Shown: positions 37,423 through 45,108 of the stretch, piece by piece
How positions within the stretch are numbered: position 1 is the stretch's first letter
Layout of the letters: the number at the start of each line of letters is the position of its first letter
NCBI RefSeq assembly: GCF_003052265.1
Contig: NZ_QANS01000002.1
Coordinates: 496,001-560,000 of the forward strand
Length of the DNA: 64,000 nt
Direction of reading: 5' to 3'
Source: Stenotrophobium rhamnosiphilum
GTDB taxonomy: Bacteria; Pseudomonadota; Gammaproteobacteria; Nevskiales; Nevskiaceae
The notes under the pieces: model-generated
What the model was told of the DNA's origin: nothing
Seen by the model: only the letters and a program-made list of their open reading frames with translations
Databases searched by the model: none
Program-made: the position numbers and the translations under genes

Positions 37423-38435
37423 TGATTCTGTTAATTGGCCCTGGTGCCGTCGGCACCATCCTTGCCACGCATTTGATGGCCGCAAAGAAAGAGCCCTTGC
37501 GACTCTACGTGCGCGAAAAATATCTGTCAGCAATGCAGGCCTTGCCGCAGCTACAGATGGATTACATGACGCAACGCGCGCCATTGATTGCAGCAAAGCC
37601 AGAACTCACCACATCACTCGATCTGACCGGCGTGGATTACATTTTTCTCTGCGTGAAGTTTCCTGATCTTGATGCGCTGCTCTCGCAACTGCCGCCGATT
37701 CCAACCAACTGCACACTAGTCTCCACACTCAATGGCATCGCACCGCTGCGTTTGATCAAAGAGCGTTTGCCAAACGCCAAACTCGTACCGATGTCGGTGA
37801 TGTTTAACGGTCAGTTACCCGCGCCACTTCACGCAAAGATCACCACCAAGGCACAGGTGCTGATTGGCTCTGACGACTCTCGCTTGCTTAGCTGTTTTGA
37901 AGGTAGCGGTTTGCAAGCACTCCGTGCCGAAGGCGAATCTGCAGTGTGGGGAAAACTGCTGATCAATTTAGCCAATGCCGTCTGCGCAATCACACACACC
38001 ACTTTTCGTGATCTGCTGTCACAGCGGGATATGCGCGCAATCTATGTCGCCGTGCTCGACGAAGCAGTAGCGCTGCTCGAACTCTCAAACATTCCCTACC
38101 AACTGCTGGTGCCGCTGCCTTATCCGGCGTATCGAAAATTCATTCTCCACGGCGGCCCGCTGCCATGGTGGGTGGCGAAGATTAAAAATGGTTTGAAAGA
38201 CGGCGCGTATCCGTCGATGGTGTCGGACATCGAACAGCAACGTCGCACCGAAGTTGATCAGCTCAATGGCGAGATCATTCTGCTCGCCAAGCAACGCGAT
38301 ATGCGGGCGCCGATCAGTGCGAGAATCGTGGAGTTGGTGAAGGCGATAGAAGGTCAGGCGAATCCTGTATACCTCTCACCTAAAGAACTACGTTTGCGTC
38401 TTGGGATCGAATCGCAACTTAGGCTAAACGCGTAA
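37422..38435 (+). CDS. 2-dehydropantoate 2-reductase family protein
   Basis: A 337-residue PanE/ApbA-type NADPH-dependent reductase. The dinucleotide motif is IGPGAVGTILATHL at the N-terminus. STLNGIAPLRLI has the conserved Asn, and WGKLLINLANAVCAITHTTF provides the catalytic Lys and Asn helix. The C-terminal ApbA domain is complete. The classical role is reduction of ketopantoate to pantoate in coenzyme A synthesis. Several paralogues of this family have other substrates, so I give no gene symbol. It is last in the operon after the DUF4442 and lipoprotein genes. Confidence 0.82.
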   Translation: MILLIGPGAVGTILATHLMAAKKEPLRLYVREKYLSAMQALPQLQMDYMTQRAPLIAAKPELTTSLDLTGVDYIFLCVKFPDLDALLSQLPPIPTNCTLVSTLNGIAPLRLIKERLPNAKLVPMSVMFNGQLPAPLHAKITTKAQVLIGSDDSRLLSCFEGSGLQALRAEGESAVWGKLLINLANAVCAITHTTFRDLLSQRDMRAIYVAVLDEAVALLELSNIPYQLLVPLPYPAYRKFILHGGPLPWWVAKIKNGLKDGAYPSMVSDIEQQRRTEVDQLNGEIILLAKQRDMRAPISARIVELVKAIEGQANPVYLSPKELRLRLGIESQLRLNA

Positions 38436-38436
38436 A

Positions 38437-38605
38437 GGCGGGATACTCCCGCCCTACGTCAGCGCCTACTCTTGTGTCATTCCGAACGCAGTGAGGAATC
38501 TTGCTGTTGAAAGGCGAGATCCCTCGCGATGCTCGGGATGACATCATCACGCGAATGACAAATATGGTTGCAACACCGGCTTCTGTAGGGCGGGAGCATC
38601 CCGCC
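38437..38605. repeat. Nested palindromic extragenic repeats
   Basis: Outer arms at 38437-38457 and 38585-38605 (GGCGGGATACTCCCGCCCTAC and its complement) match at 20 of 21 positions. Inside lies a second inverted pair of the TGTCATTCCGAAC...CGGGATGACA type (about 38475-38552). Both arm types are common extragenic repeats, and related copies occur at 46132 and 44082. Confidence 0.7.
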
Positions 38606-38612
38606 TTCCGCG

Positions 38613-38795
38613 TTATCTGGACTTAGGCCCCAGAAACAGCCAGATGACGAATCCCAGCACAGGCAACAGCGCAATCAGCAGAATCCAGCCGACCTTGCCG
38701 CCAGTCGAGGCGCCGCTCTGCACAATGCTGACCACGGCCCAGATCACCAGCGCCAGGTGAATAATTCCCCAAAAACCGTTGACGTGTAAGGACAC
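38613..38795 (-). CDS. PLD nuclease N-terminal domain membrane protein
   Basis: A 60-residue protein with two membrane helices (FWGIIHLALVIWAVVSIVQS and VGWILLIALLPVLGFVIWLF) ending GPKSR. This is the stand-alone PLDc_N module seen at the start of cardiolipin synthases and as small membrane proteins. An AGGAG ribosome site lies upstream (minus strand). The role is unknown. Confidence 0.8.
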   Translation of the reverse strand: MSLHVNGFWGIIHLALVIWAVVSIVQSGASTGGKVGWILLIALLPVLGFVIWLFLGPKSR

Positions 38796-38869
38796 AGCAG
38801 GACTCCTGTCTTAAATATTACAAGCCGCATATTAGCCCACGCGGCCTCGTAGTCAGTCACAATTACCGC

Positions 38870-40348
38870 ATGAAACTGACACTCGATAATCTGCGGATTA
38901 ACAACCGCTTTGCAAGTCTGCCCGAGGATTATTTCTCACGCGTGCAGCCAACGCCGTTGCCGTCGCCCAAGTTGCTGCATTTCAATACCGACGCGGCCGC
39001 GTTGATTGATCTTGATCCAGCACAGGCACAGCGCTCTGAGTTTGCAGAAATCTTTAGTGGCAGTCGCCCGCTCCCCGGTGCAGATCCAGTGGCGATGCTC
39101 TACGCCGGACATCAGTTCGGCAGTTGGGTGTCGCAGTTGGGGGATGGTCGCGCCATCTTGCTGGCGCAAGTGCGCAATGCCAAAGGCGAGAGTTGGGATA
39201 TGCAACTCAAAGGCGCAGGCCCAACGCCTTACTCACGTGGCTCCGATGGCCGCGCAGTATTGCGTTCAACTGTTCGCGAATATCTTTGCAGCGAAGCAAT
39301 GCACGGTTTAGGTATTCCGACCACGCGCGCACTCAGCATTGTCACCAGCCCGCAGTTAGTGCGGCGCGAAACGATGGAGACCACCGCTGTAGTCTGTCGC
39401 ATGGCACCAAGTCATGTGCGCTTCGGCAGTTTCGAAGTGTTTTACTACCGTGAGCAGTACGAAAAACTGAAGCCACTTGCCGACCATGTAATCGCCGAAC
39501 ATTTCCCACAACATGTTGGGGACTATGTTGGCTGGCTTACCGAAGTCATCGAGCGCACCGCGCGCTTGATGGCGCAGTGGCAATGCGTCGGCTTTTGTCA
39601 CGGCGTGATGAACACCGACAATATGAGCATCTTGGGCCTGACGCTGGATTACGGCCCTTTTGGTTTTCTCGACGCCTTCGATGCTGGCCACATTTGCAAT
39701 CACACGGACGAAGGCGGTCGCTACGCTTACGACAAACAGCCGAGCATCGGTCATTGGAATGTCTCGCGCTTGCTGCAGGCCACTCTGCCCTTGCTGAATG
39801 AAGACACCGAAAAAGCAGTGCCGATTGCGCAGGGCATTCTTGACTGCTTTGGTCCGGCCTATGCCAATGCGGTGACCGCTGGTTGGCGCGCCAAGATCGG
39901 ACTTCGTGAAGCGCAGGACAAAGATCCTGAGCTAATCAACGCTTTGCTCAATCTCATGCATCGCGGCAAATCAGACTTCACAAGAACATTCCGCAATCTC
40001 TCACTCCTGCGCACAGATACCGATGAGCCTGCAGCAGGTGTACGCGATGAGATTTCTGACATCGCCGCATTTGACGCTTGGGTGGTCGACTACCGCGCGC
40101 GCCTACGTAGCGAGCAATCCAACGACGCTGATCGCGCCATTCGCATGAACGCAGTCAATCCAAAATATGTTCTGCGCAATCATCTTGCACAGCGCGCGAT
40201 TGAAGCTGCACAGACTGGCAACGCTTCAGAAATTGAAACGCTGATGACGCTGCTGCGTCGCCCCTACGATGAGCACCCGCAATTCGAAGCCTATGCCGCC
40301 GAGCCACCACCGGAAGCACGGCATATCGAAGTGAGTTGTTCCTCTTAA
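38870..40348 (+). CDS. selO: Protein adenylyltransferase SelO (YdiU)
   Basis: A 492-residue pseudokinase-fold enzyme that transfers AMP from ATP to Ser/Thr/Tyr of target proteins in the redox-stress response. Family segments are LYAGHQFGSWVSQLGDGRA, the ATP-binding KGAGPTPYSRGSDGRAVLRS, REYLCSEAMHGLGIPTTRAL, and the active-site NTDNMSILGLTLDYGPFGFLD. The tail ends CSS, with Cys at the place where eukaryotic SelO has selenocysteine. The length is normal. It is a single gene followed by the tandem GST-fold gene. Confidence 0.93.
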   Translation: MKLTLDNLRINNRFASLPEDYFSRVQPTPLPSPKLLHFNTDAAALIDLDPAQAQRSEFAEIFSGSRPLPGADPVAMLYAGHQFGSWVSQLGDGRAILLAQVRNAKGESWDMQLKGAGPTPYSRGSDGRAVLRSTVREYLCSEAMHGLGIPTTRALSIVTSPQLVRRETMETTAVVCRMAPSHVRFGSFEVFYYREQYEKLKPLADHVIAEHFPQHVGDYVGWLTEVIERTARLMAQWQCVGFCHGVMNTDNMSILGLTLDYGPFGFLDAFDAGHICNHTDEGGRYAYDKQPSIGHWNVSRLLQATLPLLNEDTEKAVPIAQGILDCFGPAYANAVTAGWRAKIGLREAQDKDPELINALLNLMHRGKSDFTRTFRNLSLLRTDTDEPAAGVRDEISDIAAFDAWVVDYRARLRSEQSNDADRAIRMNAVNPKYVLRNHLAQRAIEAAQTGNASEIETLMTLLRRPYDEHPQFEAYAAEPPPEARHIEVSCSS

Positions 40349-40403
40349 ATTTTCTGGGCGCATTTGACGGATAATGCGCTCGTACTCCACGGATGGGTTT
40401 TCC

Positions 40404-41177
40404 ATGTCCCGCACACTTGATGTCACCACTTCGGTACTCGCCAGCCAGCTTCGCGGATGGCGCGGCAGCATGGTTCAAAAACCGGCGCGCAAGCAGCCTG
40501 AACAGCCACTACAGCTTTACGAATTCGAAGCGAGCCCCTATTGCCGCCTCGTGCGTGAACGTCTGACTGAGCTTGATCTCGACGTCATGATTTATCCCTG
40601 CCCTCAAGGCGGCAAGCGCTTTCGCCCAACGGTGAAAAAGCTTGGCGGCAAGCAGCAGTATCCGTTCATGGTGGATCCGAATACCGGCACATCGCTGTAT
40701 GAGTCTTACGACATCATTCGTTATCTCAACGAAACCTATGAAGGCAAGGTGCGGAACCCCACCGGACTGCGTCGCAAACTTGCAGTCGGCATGGGCTTAG
40801 CGGCAACACTGAGTCGCGCAATGCTTGGCCTGCGTGGATTCAAAGCACGCACTTCAAATTCGCCAGAAAAACCGCTGGAGCTCTACAGCTTTGAGGCCAG
40901 CCCTTTCTCGCGCTTGGTGCGCGAAGTACTGTGCGAACTGGAACTGCCCTACCTGCTGCACAGCACGGGCAAAGCACGCATGAGTGACATCGGTCCGCCA
41001 GAGATGCGCGACAAGATTTTCAAAGGCCCTAAAGGCACGAGCCGCAATCGTAAATTTCTTGAAGAGCACACCGGACAAGTGCAAGTGCCGTACTTGATCG
41101 ATCCCAACACCGATGTCGAGATGTATGAGTCGGCCAAGATCATTGCCTATCTCGAAAACGTTTACGCAGCCAAGTAA
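40404..41177 (+). CDS. Tandem GST-N/glutaredoxin-like domain protein
   Basis: A 257-residue protein made of two copies of a thioredoxin-fold GST N-terminal domain. Copy 1 (about residues 38-120) has LYEFEASPYCRLVRERL and ends SLYESYDIIRYLNETY. Copy 2 (about 163-256) has LYSFEASPFSRLVREVL and ends EMYESAKIIAYLENVY. The active-site position is SPYC in copy 1 but SPFS in copy 2, so only the first copy keeps its Cys. A Leu/Ala-rich linker joins them, and the C-terminal helical GST domain is missing. The start at 40404 gives the shortest plausible N-terminus. It is likely a glutathione-linked redox protein; the exact role is unknown. Confidence 0.8.
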   Translation: MSRTLDVTTSVLASQLRGWRGSMVQKPARKQPEQPLQLYEFEASPYCRLVRERLTELDLDVMIYPCPQGGKRFRPTVKKLGGKQQYPFMVDPNTGTSLYESYDIIRYLNETYEGKVRNPTGLRRKLAVGMGLAATLSRAMLGLRGFKARTSNSPEKPLELYSFEASPFSRLVREVLCELELPYLLHSTGKARMSDIGPPEMRDKIFKGPKGTSRNRKFLEEHTGQVQVPYLIDPNTDVEMYESAKIIAYLENVYAAK

Positions 41178-41186
41178 AAACGATCC

Positions 41187-41825
41187 ATGCTGGTCACGCC
41201 GTTCGCATTATTTCTGACTGTCGCCACCGCTCATCTTCTTTGCGTGATGAGCCCTGGCCCTGATCTGGCGATGATCACGCGGCAGACGCTGGCCTATGGC
41301 CGCAGCGCGGGCATTTGGACCGCACTGGGCATTGGTAGCGGCATCAGCTTTCATGTGGCGTGGGCGATGTTTGGCATGGGTTGGATGATTGAACATTTCC
41401 CCATGCTGCTCGACGTGCTGCGTTACGGCGGCGCGCTGTTTTTGATTTATATGGGCAGCCAAGCGATTCGCGCAAAAGCATCCGTCACTGACAGCAGTAA
41501 TGACCAGCGCGCGGAACCCGGTAGCGCCGCGCATCTGTATGGCATTGGCGTGCTGACCAATGTGCTCAATCCCAAGGCGATGCTGTTCTTCATGGCACTG
41601 TGTTCAGCGGTGATCACAGCAGACACGCCTGTGTGGCTACGTCTCTCCTTGGGCCTGTGGATGGTCGTCTCAACTGCCGCATGGTTCAGCATGGTGAGCA
41701 TCACGCTGGGACATCCACGCGTTCGTCAGCGCTTGATCAAGTATGGCTATCTGATAGACCGCGCAATGGGTGCGATACTGCTCGCACTCGGCATCGGCAT
41801 GATTTTGAGTGGGCTACTGCACTAA
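41187..41825 (+). CDS. LysE-family amino-acid/metabolite exporter
   Basis: A 212-residue inner-membrane protein with about six helices. The RhtB/LysE signature is near the N-terminus (MSPGPDLAMITRQTLAYGRSAG), with LTNVLNPKAMLFFMAL in the middle and DRAMGAILLALGIGMI at the end. The family exports amino acids and homoserine-lactone-type compounds; the substrate cannot be inferred. It starts 9 bases after the tandem GST-fold gene and may be co-transcribed with it. Confidence 0.88.
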   Translation: MLVTPFALFLTVATAHLLCVMSPGPDLAMITRQTLAYGRSAGIWTALGIGSGISFHVAWAMFGMGWMIEHFPMLLDVLRYGGALFLIYMGSQAIRAKASVTDSSNDQRAEPGSAAHLYGIGVLTNVLNPKAMLFFMALCSAVITADTPVWLRLSLGLWMVVSTAAWFSMVSITLGHPRVRQRLIKYGYLIDRAMGAILLALGIGMILSGLLH

Positions 41826-41857
41826 GTCGCAGCCACTGACATAAAGAGGAAATCTCC

Positions 41858-42778
41858 ATGGGCGTCCGCATCAACGAAGTTTCTTTTGAAAGCCACAGCA
41901 CAGGCATTCGCGCTGGCCACTATGTTCCCGCCAACGATGCCATGCGCAGCTCACGCGGCGTACCTTGCATCGTCATGGGTCATGGCTTGGGTGGCACGCG
42001 TACTGCGGGGCTTGATCCGTTTGCACAACGATTCGCTGAAGCAGGCTTCCACGTTTTGGTGTTCGACTATCGTGGATTTGGAAAAAGCGATGGCACGCCG
42101 CGACAAGTGGTTTCTGTGTCAATGCAGTTGGAAGACTGGGCAAGTGCGATTGATTTCGCGCGGCGCATTCCGGATGTCGATGGAACACGCATCGCCACGT
42201 GGGGCAGCTCGTTCTCTGGCTCGCATGCGGTTGCATCAGCAGTCGCCGACGGCAAGATCGCAGCCGTTAGCGCGCAAGGCGCAATGATGGATGGCGTCGC
42301 ATCGCTGTTTAATCTGATTCGCCAATGCGGTGTTGTTGCCGCATCAAAGCTGACGGCTTACGGCATTGCCGATGCCGTTCGCAGTGGCCTTGGAATGGGC
42401 CGTGTCACGATGCCTGTTGTTGGTCTGCCGGGCGAAACTGCCGCACTGACGACGCCAGACTCCAAGCCCGGGTATCTGCGCATCACGCCGCCTGATTGGA
42501 AAAACGAAATCAGCACCAGTTGGGCACTAACGCTTGCGATGTATCGCCCTAACAAAATGACGCCACGCCTGCCCTGCCCAGCGTTGTTCTGCATTGCGAC
42601 TAAAGACGTCGTTGTGCCGCCATCAGCGATGGAAGACGGTGCACGTCGCGCACCAGACAAAGTTGAAGTGAAGCGCTACGACGCAGGTCACTTTGATATT
42701 TATGTGCCGCCGATGTTTGATCAGGTTTCGCGTGATCAAACCGAATTCTTCGTTCGCGTACTCAAGCCTATTCAATAA
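41858..42778 (+). CDS. Alpha/beta hydrolase
   Basis: A 306-residue alpha/beta-hydrolase fold protein. The oxyanion-hole segment is GHGLGGTRTAGLDPF, and FDYRGFGKSDGTPR follows. The nucleophile elbow WGSSFSGSHA is of the GxSxSG type seen in bacterial dienelactone-hydrolase-like and X-Pro peptidase-like enzymes. The acid is expected in CIATKDVVVPPSAM and the His in YDAGHFDIY near the C-terminus. The natural substrate is unknown. An AGAGGAA ribosome site lies upstream. A long palindromic repeat follows its stop. Confidence 0.85.
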   Translation: MGVRINEVSFESHSTGIRAGHYVPANDAMRSSRGVPCIVMGHGLGGTRTAGLDPFAQRFAEAGFHVLVFDYRGFGKSDGTPRQVVSVSMQLEDWASAIDFARRIPDVDGTRIATWGSSFSGSHAVASAVADGKIAAVSAQGAMMDGVASLFNLIRQCGVVAASKLTAYGIADAVRSGLGMGRVTMPVVGLPGETAALTTPDSKPGYLRITPPDWKNEISTSWALTLAMYRPNKMTPRLPCPALFCIATKDVVVPPSAMEDGARRAPDKVEVKRYDAGHFDIYVPPMFDQVSRDQTEFFVRVLKPIQ

Positions 42779-42792
42779 AATATTTCATAGCC

Positions 42793-42848
42793 TGTAGGAG
42801 CGCCTCTTAGGCGCGATGGCTCAATCGCGCCTAAGAGGCGCTCCTACA
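42793..42848. repeat. Perfect 25-bp hairpin repeat (TGTAGGAGCG type)
   Basis: The arms at 42793-42817 and 42824-42848 are exact reverse complements, starting TGTAGGAGCGCCTCTTAGG, around loop GGCTCA. TGTAGGAGCG palindromes are a known class of dispersed repeat in pseudomonads and xanthomonads. The element lies between the hydrolase and arsC and could end or stabilise transcripts. Confidence 0.85.
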
Positions 42849-42878
42849 ATGACAGCGCATATTTCGGAATTTTGTTCC

Positions 42879-43229
42879 ATGAAAAACACGATCTATCACA
42901 ACCCACGCTGCTCCAAGAGCCGCGAGACATTGAAGCTCCTGCAAGAGCATGGCGCTGACGTTGCCATCGTCGAATATCTTGGCCAGCCGCCAAGCAAAGA
43001 TGAGCTGCGCAAGATCTGCAAACTTCTAGGCAAGAAGCCATTGGATTTAGTGCGCACCAAAGAAGAACTCTTCAGCGAACTCGGCCTGTCTGTCGACAAT
43101 GGCTATAGCGATGATGAGTGGCTTGAAGTGTTGGCGCGTAATCCGAAACTGATGGAACGGCCTATTGTTGTTTATGGCGGCAAAGCGGCCATTGGACGAC
43201 CACCAGAAGACGTGCTCGCCATCCTGTAG
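42879..43229 (+). CDS. arsC: Glutaredoxin-dependent arsenate reductase
   Basis: A 116-residue ArsC-fold protein with the catalytic Cys11 in HNPRCSKSRETL, LGKKPLDLVRTKEELF, and the RPIVVYGGKAAIGRPPE segment carrying the conserved arginines. This set marks the glutaredoxin-type arsenate reductase family, reducing As(V) to As(III). An in-frame extension of 21 codons upstream would run through the palindromic repeat, so I use the ATG at 42879. The stop codon TAG is contributed by the next repeat element (43225-43290). No other ars gene is near. Confidence 0.88.
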   Translation: MKNTIYHNPRCSKSRETLKLLQEHGADVAIVEYLGQPPSKDELRKICKLLGKKPLDLVRTKEELFSELGLSVDNGYSDDEWLEVLARNPKLMERPIVVYGGKAAIGRPPEDVLAIL

Positions 43230-43290
43230 CCCGGGTGAAACCCGGGACACACTTTCGCCAATAAAAAACCCGGGTTGCACCCGGGCTACA
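43225..43290. repeat. Inverted repeat overlapping the arsC stop (TAGCCCGGG type)
   Basis: TGTAGCCCGGGTG (43225-43237) and CACCCGGGCTACA (43278-43290) are perfect complements, with further CCCGGG copies inside. The left arm supplies the TAG stop of arsC. TAGCCCGGG palindromes are widespread extragenic repeats in related bacteria. A degenerate TGTCACTCCGAACG element follows at about 43301-43373. Confidence 0.75.
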
Positions 43291-43391
43291 AAAATAGGTG
43301 TCACTCCGAACGCAGCAAGAAATTGTTCGTGTCCATCACAACGCGAGGTTGCTGGCTACATTCGGAGCGACGAAAGCGAAAGCAATAAGAC

Positions 43392-43976
43392 TTAATGAAA
43401 AGCGCGCTGGCGCATAAAACCAATAAAACGATCCAGCTCGCAGTTCGTAATTTCCGTATCCGCGCCTTCCGGCGCATTTGTTCCGTGATAGCTGCTCACC
43501 AGTGACTGCGAGTAGCTGCCAGCGCCAACGCGCAGGTCTTGGAACGTACCCATGCGTAGCACACGTAACTGCATACCAAACATACGTTGCAGTCTCGCGA
43601 CTTGCAGGTCATCGCTGCCGTAACTAAAGCGTAATTGACTCAAATTGCGCGTCAAAGCTTTGAAATCTTCGCCCTGCTTATCCGCAAGATGGACCGCGAC
43701 ATAACGCAGCGCCATCCACAGCTGCGCCCAGGATTCGAACCAGCAAGCCAGTTCACGGCCTCCGGTTGCTGGCGATGACAGCGTAATCCCCACCGGAAAC
43801 TCGCGAGGGTCACGATCGGCGGCGCGGTTGAGAAAGCGCAGCGCTTCGTCAGCATTGCGAATCTGCGTCCAACCCGGTTCCAGCAGCTCAGCAAAAACCA
43901 AAGGCTGCTGAGCCGCAGCTGGCTTCTTGGCGGGAACAACGGTCAGCGTCAGCTTGGGGGCAATGCTTAAGTTCAT
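43392..43976 (-). CDS. Hypothetical protein
   Basis: A 194-residue soluble protein without signal peptide or membrane helices. Features: a basic Pro/Ala-rich N-terminal stretch (about residues 10-25), then an alpha/beta region (EPGWTQIRNADEALRFLNRA, WFESWAQLWMALRYVAVHLA) and a C-terminal EITNCELDRFIGFMRQ. I recognise no family. The upstream region holds a TGACG-type palindrome and then rdgC on the same strand, so it may be expressed from its own promoter. The function is unknown. Confidence 0.65.
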   Translation of the reverse strand: MNLSIAPKLTLTVVPAKKPAAAQQPLVFAELLEPGWTQIRNADEALRFLNRAADRDPREFPVGITLSSPATGGRELACWFESWAQLWMALRYVAVHLADKQGEDFKALTRNLSQLRFSYGSDDLQVARLQRMFGMQLRVLRMGTFQDLRVGAGSYSQSLVSSYHGTNAPEGADTEITNCELDRFIGFMRQRAFH

Positions 43977-44081
43977 GTCTAGGCTCCATTAAGGTCCGGT
44001 TTTCACCGTGCGCAGCCATTGTGCGCAGCCCACTGGCTCACTGAATGAGCCTGCATGAAATTAATTTAAAATTCGTACTTT

Positions 44082-44109
44082 CGTCATCCCCGCGAAGGCG
44101 GGAATGACG
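44082..44109. repeat. Short palindromic repeat after rdgC
   Basis: CGTCATCCCCGC (44082-44093) and GCGGGAATGACG (44098-44109) pair with one mismatch around loop GAAG. It is an extragenic repeat of the CGTCATTCCCGCG kind located 7 bases past the rdgC stop, and could serve as a transcript end. Confidence 0.6.
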
Positions 44110-44116
44110 GCATGAC

Positions 44117-45013
44117 TTATTTCTCTTCACCACCCAGTGCTTCAACTAGGTCCGACAACAACTTGCTGAACTCGCCCGTCATCAAAGCAAAGTCCGCATC
44201 AAACTGTTCTTCAGGATTCTGCGACTGATCGCCTTCGCGATTCTTGTCGATATCGAGGAAGCGCACGCGCTTCACTTGATGTTGTTCGTGCAGTACCAGC
44301 GAGATGCGCTCGTTCCAGTTGAGGCCAAGTTTGGTCGCAACCTTGCCATCGTTGATATGAGTCACAACATCCTTGCCGCCAAGATCGTGACGCACATAGC
44401 GCACAGTCGGCTTGCTCTCGTCAGCACCGCGCAGTTCGCAGTCTTGATCAATGATGAAACGACCCGGCGCATCGCTACCTGCGAGCCAGCCACTCATTGC
44501 CGTAATCGGCGAGAGCTTGGTGGTCAGCAGGCTGATTGGAAATTCGCCCAAGGTATTACGCAATTGCTCGGTGAGTTCTTCAGCCTTGCCTGCGGATGCA
44601 GCGTCGACAACCAACCAACCATCATTCGGCGACAACCAAGCGCGTGTTGAGCGACGGCGTGAGAACGCACGTGGCAACAACTCCGCCATGATCTGTTCTT
44701 TCAGATCACGCATTTGTTTCTTACCGACTTTATAACCCTGCTGCTTCTCGAGTTTTTCAGCGCGCTCCAAAGCGGTTTGATTGATCACGGCCGCAGGCAG
44801 AATTTTCTGCTCCACACCGAGTGCAATCAAAAGGTTCTTGCCATGTGAAGCCACCAACTGCTGATCACCGCGCGGCGAGACCCAGCCACGGCTCGTGGTG
44901 CTCATGCCCGTGCAAGGCTGCAAGGGGTGTTTGGCCAATATCTCCTCGAGCGTGCCCGCAGGCATCAACCACTTAGGAGGGAGGCGATAAATTTGGAGGT
45001 TCTTGAACCACAT
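44117..45013 (-). CDS. rdgC: Recombination-associated protein RdgC
   Basis: A 298-residue RdgC protein, a ring-forming DNA-binding protein that modulates RecA and replication-fork recombination. Family features are the start MWFKNLQIYRL, GWVSPRG, GKNLLIALGVEQKILPA, the KVGKKQMRDLKEQI segment, AWLSPNDGWLVVDAAS and VRYVRHDLGGKDVV. The length fits the family. It is a single gene on the minus strand, downstream of the WYL regulator and separated from it by a terminator. Confidence 0.94.
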   Translation of the reverse strand: MWFKNLQIYRLPPKWLMPAGTLEEILAKHPLQPCTGMSTTSRGWVSPRGDQQLVASHGKNLLIALGVEQKILPAAVINQTALERAEKLEKQQGYKVGKKQMRDLKEQIMAELLPRAFSRRRSTRAWLSPNDGWLVVDAASAGKAEELTEQLRNTLGEFPISLLTTKLSPITAMSGWLAGSDAPGRFIIDQDCELRGADESKPTVRYVRHDLGGKDVVTHINDGKVATKLGLNWNERISLVLHEQHQVKRVRFLDIDKNREGDQSQNPEEQFDADFALMTGEFSKLLSDLVEALGGEEK

Positions 45014-45041
45014 GGCGTTGTTCTTTTACGTTGCTTAGAGA

Positions 45042-45072
45042 AACGAAAAGGCCAATCCGAAGATTGGCCTTT
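45042..45072 (-). terminator. Rho-independent terminator of the WYL regulator gene
   Basis: AAAGGCCAATC (45047-45057) and GATTGGCCTTT (45062-45072) form an 11-bp stem. On the minus strand the stem is followed by a TCGTTTC stretch after a T-rich end. It lies 37 bases past the regulator stop and upstream of rdgC. Confidence 0.7.
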
Positions 45073-45108
45073 GACGGCGTTACGAATCATACCAGCGGCT
45101 GCTCCGAA

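Noticed and set aside
38437-38605. CRISPR-like array
   Set aside because: The repeats are inverted, of two kinds, and not regularly spaced; no cas gene is in the window.
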